This document shows positions 1 to 5,702 of a stretch of DNA of 5,702 nt, in pieces. The notes under the pieces were generated by a model. It did no database searches and was not told the DNA's origin. It saw only the letters and a list, made by a program, of their open reading frames with translations. The DNA is taken from contig JADFRH010000165.1 of NCBI GenBank assembly GCA_022561415.1, forward strand, positions 1 through 5,702, given 5' to 3'. How positions within the stretch are numbered: position 1 is the stretch's first letter; the number at the start of each line of letters is the position of its first letter. The stretch comes from Planctomycetota bacterium (GTDB taxonomy: Bacteria > Planctomycetota > Phycisphaerae > UBA1845). A program made the position numbers and the translations under genes.

Positions 1-40
1 CCGAAAACTAGATCGCGGGCAGGGTCCGCGCGCGGTCTGA
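1..40 (+). other. Possible 3' tail of an upstream gene
   Basis: The frame starting at base 2 is open from the window edge to a TGA at 38-40 and would give a 12-residue basic tail. If real, the upstream gene ends 6 bases before the ATG at 47, which would match the tight packing seen between the later genes. The stretch is too short for any family call, and frame 1 is also open through here, so this is only a possibility. I see no promoter-like -35/-10 pair in the leader. The GC-rich palindrome at 26-35 has no T-run after it and is not a convincing terminator. Confidence 0.2.
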
Positions 41-46
41 GACACT

Positions 47-1666
47 ATGCAGCAAGCGAACGAATCAACAGGTCAAAGCGAGGTCCGTTCCCCCCGGCGT
101 GCGCGCACGCACCTGCGACTCGACATTGTGTTGGTGCTGCTGATCGGTGTCATGGCCGAGTGCGCGCACTTCGGCTGGCGCGATGGTCGCCCCATTCTCA
201 ACGCCGACTCGGCGCAGTACGTGGATGCGGCCCAGGCCCTTTTGTCGCCGGATCGCGCTGCGAACTTTTCCCTTCGCAAACCGGGGTATCCGTTTATGCT
301 CGCGGGCCTCGCGCTGCTCACCGGCGACATGAGCTGGTCGCCACTTGCGCTCAATCATTTTCTGCTCGGTCTGCTTCCCCTCGCCGCGTACGGGTTCGCA
401 GCGATCATGCTGTCGCGGTGGGCCGGCTGGCTTGCCGCGATACTCACGATCGCCCGCCTGCAGACGTTCGTGCCCGGCGAGCGAATCATGTCGGAAGCGC
501 CGTACATGTTTTTGCTCTCGTTCGGGTTGCTCGCCGCCGTCATCGCGATTAGCCGGGCGCCGCGCGCGGCGCGAGCGTACCTGCTCAGCGCCGGGGTCTT
601 ACTGGCCGGGGCCTGGCTCGTTCGCGGCGTCGCGATCGTCCCCATCGCTGCGGTCCTCGCTTGCTTCGCGTGGTTCTATCGAAGCGAGCCGCGCCGTATC
701 GTGCGTCTGAGTCTGTGCCTGATCGTTCCGCTGGCCGGCGTCGCTCTGTTCGAGTGCGGCCTGAACTACGCCAACCAGGGACGGTTTCGCACTTCCACGG
801 GCAGTTTCGGTCTGATGATGATGATGCGAACGCGCCATATGCAGGGTCTGCCCATGCCGCAAGGCGATACCGCAAGGCGGGCTCTCGCCCTGCTGCCGGA
901 GCGTGATCCGGACGACGCGTACCGGGCCTCGGAACTGGACACGTGGGTCGCGCGCTACCGGGCGATCCACGACCACGGCCTCGACGAGTGGGAAACGGAC
1001 GCGCTGATGCGGGAGACCGCGCTACAAATCGTCGCGGAACACCCGTTCGAGTTCTTGCGATGCAGCGCGGATATCTTCGGTCGCCATCTGCTGCGCCGGG
1101 ATGACCTTCGATTCGATCGCCATGTACCCCTCGCGCACCGGTACCCATGTGTGCTCCACGTCACCGGCGCCGACGATCCCGACTTCGAGTGGAACTGGTG
1201 GACCTATTGGGGGCTGCCCCATCGCTCGGTCGAAGACTCCAGGCGCCTGGCTCTCAATATGCGGGCCGTGGCCGAGGTGCGTGCGCCGTTCGCCCAGACC
1301 GAACCGCTGCCGACGCTTCGCTATCTAAGCATGACTCCGGCGGTCTCGAACGCGGCCAGGATGCTTCGAGACATCGCTCCGATCTGGCCGGGTCTCGCGC
1401 TGATCGTTCTTGTGATTCTCGGTGCCAACCGAGCGGGATGTGCCCTGATCGCGCTGGCGTACGTTCTCGATGCCGGGCTCATCTCGTTGTGCTGTCCCAG
1501 CGAGATGGCTGCAATGCGGTATCAGTCGATCTGGATGGTGACGGACACCGCCCTGACGGGTGCCCTACTCGTCGTGCCCTTCCGTCTGGTGTGGTCGAGG
1601 CTCAAAACCGGCGAATGGTGCCGGCTCACCCGTAGATTCACCGGCGCGACTTTACGACCGATATAA
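47..1666 (+). CDS. Polytopic membrane protein, GT-C fold glycosyltransferase-like
   Basis: This is a 539-residue membrane protein. An in-frame TGA at 38-40 makes ATG 47 the earliest possible ATG. No clear Shine-Dalgarno is visible, but the start leaves a basic cytoplasmic N-terminus (RRAR, 17-20) before the first hydrophobic segment (about 25-40). Further hydrophobic segments lie near 81-93, 103-122, 126-138, 152-168, 178-210, 219-237, 446-460, 464-483 and 497-515. GT-C-like signatures are NADSAQY (52-58), with an Asp in the first outside loop; KPGYP (78-82); SEAPY (149-153); and MRYQ (490-493) in the last part. In ArnT/PMT-type enzymes such positions serve polyprenyl-phosphate-sugar binding and catalysis. 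A long polar region (about 240-440) between membrane segments probably faces outward; it holds a Trp-rich patch (382-388) and two Cys (339, 368). Inferred role: adding a sugar to a glycan, lipid or protein outside the cytoplasm. A non-catalytic membrane protein is the alternative. Confidence 0.72.
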   Translation: MQQANESTGQSEVRSPRRARTHLRLDIVLVLLIGVMAECAHFGWRDGRPILNADSAQYVDAAQALLSPDRAANFSLRKPGYPFMLAGLALLTGDMSWSPLALNHFLLGLLPLAAYGFAAIMLSRWAGWLAAILTIARLQTFVPGERIMSEAPYMFLLSFGLLAAVIAISRAPRAARAYLLSAGVLLAGAWLVRGVAIVPIAAVLACFAWFYRSEPRRIVRLSLCLIVPLAGVALFECGLNYANQGRFRTSTGSFGLMMMMRTRHMQGLPMPQGDTARRALALLPERDPDDAYRASELDTWVARYRAIHDHGLDEWETDALMRETALQIVAEHPFEFLRCSADIFGRHLLRRDDLRFDRHVPLAHRYPCVLHVTGADDPDFEWNWWTYWGLPHRSVEDSRRLALNMRAVAEVRAPFAQTEPLPTLRYLSMTPAVSNAARMLRDIAPIWPGLALIVLVILGANRAGCALIALAYVLDAGLISLCCPSEMAAMRYQSIWMVTDTALTGALLVVPFRLVWSRLKTGEWCRLTRRFTGATLRPI

Positions 1667-1712
1667 CCCACGTCACAGGGCCGGTTGTGCCGCCTCGACG
1701 GGTTTGAGCGAT

Positions 1713-2975
1713 ATGGACGGAACGCTGCAACAACATCCAACGCATTCGACGGTCGCGCCGACGACCTGGACGTCTCGAACCGCGCCCGCGCCGAATCGAT
1801 TGTCGTTCGCCAGACGAGTCGGATTTACACTGATCTCATTGATCCCGGTCCTCTTTGGCCTGGAACTCGGCCTACGCTATGCCTACTTTCCCGCTCCCCC
1901 GCGACCCTATCGCCCCGAAGCCGGCACCAACGGCGGATACCACGCGCTTCTTCAGCACGCCGATCGGGTGAACGTGGACGGCGAGTGGATTCGAGCCTAT
2001 CGAGGCCGGACGTTCTCGCGCACCAAGACCGCGATGTTTCGGATCCTGTGTCTCGGGGGCTCGACGACTTGGGGGCATCACCTCGAGACCGATCAGACCT
2101 GGCCGTTCATGCTTCAGCAGCACCTGCGCAAGCTCGGCTACGACGTGGAGGTCATCAACGCCGGGCGTCCTTGGTACACGACGGTCCACTCGATCACCAA
2201 CTACGCGACGCAGATGCGTTACTACAACCCGGACGTGGTGGTCGTCATGCACGGCGCGAACGACTTGGCGCGGAGCTTTCCGGCGCCGAATGAGCCTCCG
2301 CCCGAGTGGGACTACGGTTCGTACCAGGGGCCGATGAAAAACGTGCTGTCGGGCTATCGGGCAAACAACCGCAGCGCCAAGCTTGGCGACCTGAATCCGC
2401 TTCAGCTCCTACGCTCTTCGGCGATCTACCGGCTGGCGTTCGATCGTTCCGACGGTTCCGCAATACCGGAACAGAGGCTCAGTCGTGACGACTTCCCGAC
2501 GCTGGAACCGTTTCGCACCCACCTCGACTACCTCACGCGCCTGTGCCTGGACGATCATCGTGCCGTCGTACTGGCCACCCAGGCACACGTGTATGAGCGC
2601 GCGGACATGGCGACGCTACCCCACTTCGACTCGACCATGCGCCAGACCTACATGAAGACGCGCAGCGGCGCCGTCGCGGCCGCAGCCAGCGTGCGATCGG
2701 CCATGCGTATCGTTCGGGACACCGTTCGCGATGTGGCTCGTTGTCGCGGTGTTGCCGTGGCTGACATTCAGCAGACAGTCGGCAACGACGCGAAGTACTT
2801 CGTTGACGACTTCCATCTCAATTCGGACGGAAACGCCGTCACGGCGCGAACCATGGTCGATGTCTTGCGTCCGATGCTCGATGAGATGTCGACTGCGGAC
2901 CGCCACGTTGACTCGGTGTTACCCAGTGCGTCGCTGGTCGCTCGGGGGCGTCGAGACCTCGGGACCAACCCATGA
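1713..2975 (+). CDS. Membrane-anchored SGNH/GDSL-family hydrolase
   Basis: This is a 420-residue protein, counted from ATG 1713. The frame stays open back to 1560, but that stretch lies inside or just after the preceding gene and translates to unrelated sequence, so 1713 is preferred although its ribosome site is weak. A Pro/Thr-rich cytoplasmic start is followed by one hydrophobic segment (about 36-54), so the catalytic part is probably extracytoplasmic. All SGNH blocks are visible: LGGSTTWG with nucleophile Ser117 (block I); INAG with Gly151 (block II); HGAND with Asn183 (block III); and VDDFHLN with Asp365 and His368 (block V). The family covers esterases, lipases and carbohydrate O-acyl esterases or transferases. 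An insert-like stretch at about 190-260 separates blocks III and V. In this locus, removal or transfer of an acyl group on a glycan is the most likely job; the substrate cannot be read from sequence. Its stop overlaps the next start. Confidence 0.87.
   Translation: MDGTLQQHPTHSTVAPTTWTSRTAPAPNRLSFARRVGFTLISLIPVLFGLELGLRYAYFPAPPRPYRPEAGTNGGYHALLQHADRVNVDGEWIRAYRGRTFSRTKTAMFRILCLGGSTTWGHHLETDQTWPFMLQQHLRKLGYDVEVINAGRPWYTTVHSITNYATQMRYYNPDVVVVMHGANDLARSFPAPNEPPPEWDYGSYQGPMKNVLSGYRANNRSAKLGDLNPLQLLRSSAIYRLAFDRSDGSAIPEQRLSRDDFPTLEPFRTHLDYLTRLCLDDHRAVVLATQAHVYERADMATLPHFDSTMRQTYMKTRSGAVAAAASVRSAMRIVRDTVRDVARCRGVAVADIQQTVGNDAKYFVDDFHLNSDGNAVTARTMVDVLRPMLDEMSTADRHVDSVLPSASLVARGRRDLGTNP
2961..2975 (+). 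promoter_or_regulatory. ATGA stop/start overlap with weak ribosome site (translational coupling)
   Basis: The hydrolase ends with TGA at 2973-2975 and the next gene starts with ATG at 2972-2974, sharing four bases as ATGA. Upstream there is only a weak purine stretch (GGGA, 2961-2964), 7 bases before the ATG. Overlaps of this kind usually mean that ribosomes finishing the first gene re-initiate on the second, tying the amounts of the two proteins together. The overlap is seen directly; the coupling is inferred. Confidence 0.65.
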
Positions 2976-4762
2976 CTGCCATTCTGGGAATCTCGGCGTT
3001 CTACCATGACTCTGCGGCCGCCCTGGTCGTCGACGGGGAGATTGTCGCGGCTGCGCAGGAGGAGCGCTTCACCCGTAAGAAACACGACGCCGGTTTTCCG
3101 ACGCATGCGATCGAGTACTGTCTGCGTGAAGGCGGCATCGACGCCGGTGAACTGGACTACGTTGGTTTCTACGACAAGCCGTGGCTCAAGTTTGAACGGC
3201 TGCTGGAGACCTACGTCGCGTGCGCACCGCAGGGCTTTCGCTCGTTCATGAAAGCCATGCCGCAGTGGCTTCGACAGAAACTGCACCTTCCGCGCGAGAT
3301 CAGCAAAGGGCTCGGCGGGGGATTTCGCAAGCGCATCGTCTTCACCGAGCACCACGAATCGCACGCGGCCAGTGCGTTTTTTCCGTCGCCGTTCGACGAG
3401 GCGGCCATCCTGACCATTGACGGTGTTGGGGAATGGGCGACCGCTACCATGGGGTACGGACGCGGCAACCGCATCACCCTAACCCACGAGATGCGATTCC
3501 CGCACTCGCTCGGAATGCTCTACTCGGCGTTCACCTACTTCACCGGTTTCACCGTCAACTCGGGCGAGTACAAGCTGATGGGCCTTGCGCCCTACGGCGA
3601 GGCGAAATACGTCGACCTCATTCTCGACAACCTGATGGATCTGAAACCGGACGGGTCGTTCAGGCTGGACATGTCCTATTTCAACTATTGCCACGGGTTG
3701 ACGATGACGAACCGAAAGTTCGCACGGCTCTTCGGCGGGCCGCCTCGCAAGGCTGACTCGGAAATTACGCAGCGCGACATGGACCTGGCCGCCTCCGTCC
3801 AGAAGGTGACCGAGGAGATCGTGCTGCGGATGGTTCGAACCCTTCAGGCCGAGACGGGAATGGACAATTTGTGCCTCGCAGGCGGGGTCGCATTGAACTG
3901 CGTGGCCAACGGTCGGGTGCGGCGCGAGGGGCCGTTCAAGAACGTATGGGTTCAGCCGGCCGCAGGCGACGCGGGAGGCGCTCTTGGCGTGGCGCAGTTC
4001 ATATGGCACCAGCTCTTGGACAACCCACGGATCGCCGCGAAGCCCGATCAACAGCGCGGCTCGCTGCTGGGGCCGTCCTATTGCGACGAGGAGATTCAGG
4101 AGTTTCTTGACACGGTAGACACGACCTACACGCGCGTCGACACGGACGAGGAACTGTGTGAGCAGGTGGCCGGGTACATCGCAGCGGGGAAAGTTGTGGG
4201 GTGGTTTCAGGGGCGGATGGAGTTCGGACCTCGGGCGCTGGGCTCGCGGAGCATTCTGGGAGACGCCCGCAACGTCGAGATGCAGCGCATCATCAACATG
4301 AAGGTCAAGTTCCGCGAGGGGTTTCGTCCGTTCGCTCCGTCCGTTCTTTGCGAGAAGTCGGCCGAGTTCTTCGAGATTCAGCCGAATCAGGAAAGCGCGT
4401 ATATGCTGATGGTCGCGCCCGTGCAGCACGCCAAACGAAGCAAGATGGGTGACATCGGCGGCGAGGGGCTCGGACTGAACAAGCTATACACACAGCGAAG
4501 TGTCATACCGGCCGTGACGCACGTCGATTACTCGGCCCGTGTGCAGACGATCGACAAGGAGCGTCACGGGCTCTATCGGCAGTTGCTCGACACCTTCAAC
4601 CGAAAGACCGGGTGCCCCGTGGTGGTCAACACGAGCTTCAACCTGGGATGGGATCCGATCGTCGCGACGCCGCGGGAGGCGCACGACACATTCATGTCCT
4701 GCGATCTCGACGTGCTATGCATGGGGCGATTCGTCTTGACCAAGCGGGCGCAGCGGGCGTGG
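2972..4762 (+). other. Carbamoyltransferase module of the fusion (NodU/CmcH/TobZ type)
   Basis: Residues 1-597. The opening GISAFYHDSAAALV (6-19) and QEERFTRKKHD (29-39) are typical of this family. EHHESHA (126-132) carries the HxxxH pair His127 and His131; with Asp150 (in IDGVGEW) and Asp333 (in AAGDAGGALG) these match the metal and catalytic positions of the Kae1-like fold. GGVALN (304-309) is the conserved nucleotide-binding loop. The second domain has FGPRALGSRSILGD (418-431), FRPFAPSVL (451-459) and VVNTSFN (551-557), which belong to the YrdC-like half that makes carbamoyl-adenylate from ATP and carbamoyl phosphate; the first half then passes the carbamoyl group to a hydroxyl. All expected motifs are present, so the module should be active. 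Known relatives carbamoylate Nod factors, cephamycins and aminoglycosides, so the acceptor here is open. A polar stretch at about 488-510 sits between conserved segments of the second domain. Confidence 0.93.
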
Positions 4763-5702
4763 GTTCCCGCCACTCCCGGAAACGAGCCGACAGGGGACAT
4801 GAGTGACCTCTGGTGCAGCCCCTGCTGTGAGGCGGAGTTGCACACGCGCGATGAAGTGGTCATTTGCGCGCGTTGTTCCCACGAATATGCGATCGAAGAT
4901 GGAATCCCCCAACTGTTTCATCCGCACGAGGCGTTCGACAAGTCATCGGACGTAACGGAAACGGTCAAGGCCTTCTACGAGAAGACGCCCTTCCCCAATT
5001 ACGACGACCACGAGTCGCTGCGTTCGCTGATCGAGAAGTCGCGACGCGGGGTCTACGCCAAGCGGCTCAACGACGCGATCCCGTTCAACAGCATGGTTCT
5101 CGAGGTCGGCTGCGGGACCGGTCAGCTCAGTAACTTCCTGGGCATCTCCTGTCGCCGCGTGGTCGGCGTCGACCTGTGCATGAACTCGCTGCGACTCGGC
5201 GAAACGTTTCGCAAGAGGCACGGCCTGTCGCGCGTTCGCTTCCTGCAGATGAACCTCTTTCGCCCCTGCCTCAAAGAAAAGCGATTCGACGTTATCCTTT
5301 GCAACGGCGTGTTACATCACACGAGTGACCCCCACGGCGGCTTTGAAAAACTGATTCCGCTTCTCAAGCCCGGCGGGCACGTCGTCGTCGGGCTCTATAA
5401 CCGATACGGCCGCCTGGCGACCGACCTGCGACGCCGGCTGATTGGCCTCACCGGCATGCGCGCCACTTGGCTCGATCCCAATCTGCGACAGTCTCGCATG
5501 TCCGGTGACAAACGAGAGGCCTGGCTCGCCGATCAGTACCGCCATCCACACGAATCCAAGCACACGATCGGCGAGGTTTTGGGCTGGTTCGAAGGCGGCG
5601 GAATTGAGTTCATCCGCGCCGTTCCCTCGATCGCAGCGGAGAGCGACAGCGCCGACCAGGCTTCCCTGTTCGAGCCTGAGCCATGCGGGTCGAAATGGGA
5701 TC
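2972..5702 (+). CDS. Fused O-carbamoyltransferase / zinc-ribbon / SAM methyltransferase (3' partial)
   Basis: One frame runs from ATG 2972 to the window edge, 910 codons with no stop, so the C-terminus is missing. The order is: carbamoyltransferase N-terminal Kae1-like domain (about 1-350); its YrdC-like C-terminal domain (about 390-597); linker 598-609 with Pro, Gly and charged residues; a four-Cys zinc ribbon (615, 618, 632, 635); and a class I SAM methyltransferase from about 660. Stand-alone carbamoyltransferases of this family are usually about 550-620 residues, so the first half is full length. The key motifs of both halves are intact, arguing against a decayed fusion. No signal peptide or membrane segment is visible, so it is probably cytoplasmic. 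Expected reactions are carbamoyl transfer from carbamoyl phosphate with ATP, and methyl transfer from SAM, perhaps on one sugar or glycan precursor. A sequencing error or lost stop at the junction is the main alternative; codon use and protein similarity are continuous through it, which makes this less likely. Confidence 0.9.
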   Translation, partial: MTAILGISAFYHDSAAALVVDGEIVAAAQEERFTRKKHDAGFPTHAIEYCLREGGIDAGELDYVGFYDKPWLKFERLLETYVACAPQGFRSFMKAMPQWLRQKLHLPREISKGLGGGFRKRIVFTEHHESHAASAFFPSPFDEAAILTIDGVGEWATATMGYGRGNRITLTHEMRFPHSLGMLYSAFTYFTGFTVNSGEYKLMGLAPYGEAKYVDLILDNLMDLKPDGSFRLDMSYFNYCHGLTMTNRKFARLFGGPPRKADSEITQRDMDLAASVQKVTEEIVLRMVRTLQAETGMDNLCLAGGVALNCVANGRVRREGPFKNVWVQPAAGDAGGALGVAQFIWHQLLDNPRIAAKPDQQRGSLLGPSYCDEEIQEFLDTVDTTYTRVDTDEELCEQVAGYIAAGKVVGWFQGRMEFGPRALGSRSILGDARNVEMQRIINMKVKFREGFRPFAPSVLCEKSAEFFEIQPNQESAYMLMVAPVQHAKRSKMGDIGGEGLGLNKLYTQRSVIPAVTHVDYSARVQTIDKERHGLYRQLLDTFNRKTGCPVVVNTSFNLGWDPIVATPREAHDTFMSCDLDVLCMGRFVLTKRAQRAWVPATPGNEPTGDMSDLWCSPCCEAELHTRDEVVICARCSHEYAIEDGIPQLFHPHEAFDKSSDVTETVKAFYEKTPFPNYDDHESLRSLIEKSRRGVYAKRLNDAIPFNSMVLEVGCGTGQLSNFLGISCRRVVGVDLCMNSLRLGETFRKRHGLSRVRFLQMNLFRPCLKEKRFDVILCNGVLHHTSDPHGGFEKLIPLLKPGGHVVVGLYNRYGRLATDLRRRLIGLTGMRATWLDPNLRQSRMSGDKREAWLADQYRHPHESKHTIGEVLGWFEGGGIEFIRAVPSIAAESDSADQASLFEPEPCGSKWD
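4799..4918 (+). other. Trm112-like zinc-ribbon segment of the fusion
   Basis: Residues 610-649. Cys615 and Cys618 (CSPC) and Cys632 and Cys635 (CARC) form two CxxC knuckles 13 residues apart, followed by YAIEDGIPQL (639-648), the usual ending of Trm112-like ribbons (a Tyr/Pro-x-Ile-x-Asp-Gly-Ile-Pro pattern). Such ribbons commonly precede a methyltransferase domain in bacterial enzymes, where they are thought to be structural. The segment begins at an in-frame Met that could mark the ancestral start of a separate methyltransferase gene. Confidence 0.85.
4949..5702 (+). other. Class I SAM-dependent methyltransferase module of the fusion (truncated by window)
   Basis: Residues about 660-910. 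Motif I is VLEVGCGTGQLSNFLG (709-724), the SAM-binding glycine loop. VVGVDL (730-735) ends in the acidic residue that usually holds the SAM ribose hydroxyls. FDVILCNGVLHHTSDP (772-787) is the motif IV region, and LLKPGGHVVVGLYN (797-810) is the post-strand motif of small-molecule methyltransferases. A basic region follows (RRRL, LRQSRMSGDKR), then DQYRHPHESKHTIGEVLGWF (about 854-873), which looks like the conserved C-terminal cap of a methyltransferase subgroup often found with glycan genes; that recollection is not verified. The substrate is unknown; O-methylation of a sugar fits the locus. The window ends inside the C-terminal tail, so the total length is not known. Confidence 0.87.

Noticed and set aside
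14..35. Hairpin-like CGCGG...CCGCG and a 10-base palindrome in the leader
   Set aside because: The stem is only 5 base pairs and no T-run follows, so neither a terminator nor an operator can be supported.
557..572. Perfect 16-base GC palindrome
   Set aside because: It lies inside the first gene in codons for Ala, Pro and Arg, where GC-rich palindromes arise by codon bias. It has no T-run and no partner site.
815..826. Four consecutive ATG codons (Met257-260)
   Set aside because: A short run within coding sequence. It might be slippage-prone, but the frame is intact and nothing else suggests phase variation.
857..879. 10-base direct repeat (CCGCAAGGCG) with a 13-base period
   Set aside because: It occurs once only, within coding sequence, and is out of register with codons; chance is the simplest explanation.
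1560..1712. Upstream extension of the hydrolase frame (51 codons)
   Set aside because: It overlaps the end of the membrane-protein gene in another frame, adds no signal or domain, and would put an odd Cys/Pro/Arg-rich stretch before the membrane anchor. ATG 1713 is the better start.
2768..3364. Antisense open frame of 198 codons across the hydrolase/fusion junction
   Set aside because: It overlaps the catalytic end of the hydrolase and the conserved start of the carbamoyltransferase; there is no motif or plausible start context.
3479..4429. Long antisense open frame (316 codons) on the - strand
   Set aside because: It lies wholly opposite the carbamoyltransferase module, whose conserved motifs fix the + strand frame. 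Long antisense frames are common in GC-rich coding DNA, and its translation shows no recognisable domain.

Overview
This GC-rich 5.7 kb window is densely coding, with every supported gene on the + strand. It looks like part of one operon. It suggests a bacterium with a GC-rich genome and a surface-glycan or glycoconjugate locus. The sequence alone does not fix the phylum. Nothing in it indicates a phage, plasmid or insertion sequence, and I see no RNA gene, CRISPR array or convincing terminator.

Layout: bases 1-46 are a short leader that may hold the last codons of an upstream gene (in-frame TGA at 38-40). Bases 47-1666 encode a 539-residue polytopic membrane protein resembling GT-C fold glycosyltransferases, which use polyprenyl-phosphate-linked sugars. 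After 46 unremarkable bases, 1713-2975 encode a 420-residue membrane-anchored SGNH/GDSL hydrolase with all four signature blocks. Its stop overlaps the next start as ATGA. From 2972 one frame stays open to the end of the window (910 codons, no stop). This last gene is long and partial, and it extends past base 5702.

The main result is that third gene. Read straight through, it encodes a complete NodU/CmcH/TobZ-type O-carbamoyltransferase (about residues 1-597), a short Pro/Gly-containing linker, a Trm112-like CxxC...CxxC zinc ribbon (about 610-649) and a class I SAM-dependent methyltransferase (about 660 onward). These activities are usually on separate polypeptides. The fused frame was checked codon by codon across the junction.

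Taken together, the genes fit a tailoring module for a cell-surface or secreted glycan. The GT-C protein would transfer a sugar on the outer side of the membrane. The SGNH protein would remove or transfer an acyl group, probably also outside. The fusion enzyme would add carbamoyl and methyl groups in the cytoplasm. The individual family calls are well supported by motifs; the shared pathway and the substrates are inference.
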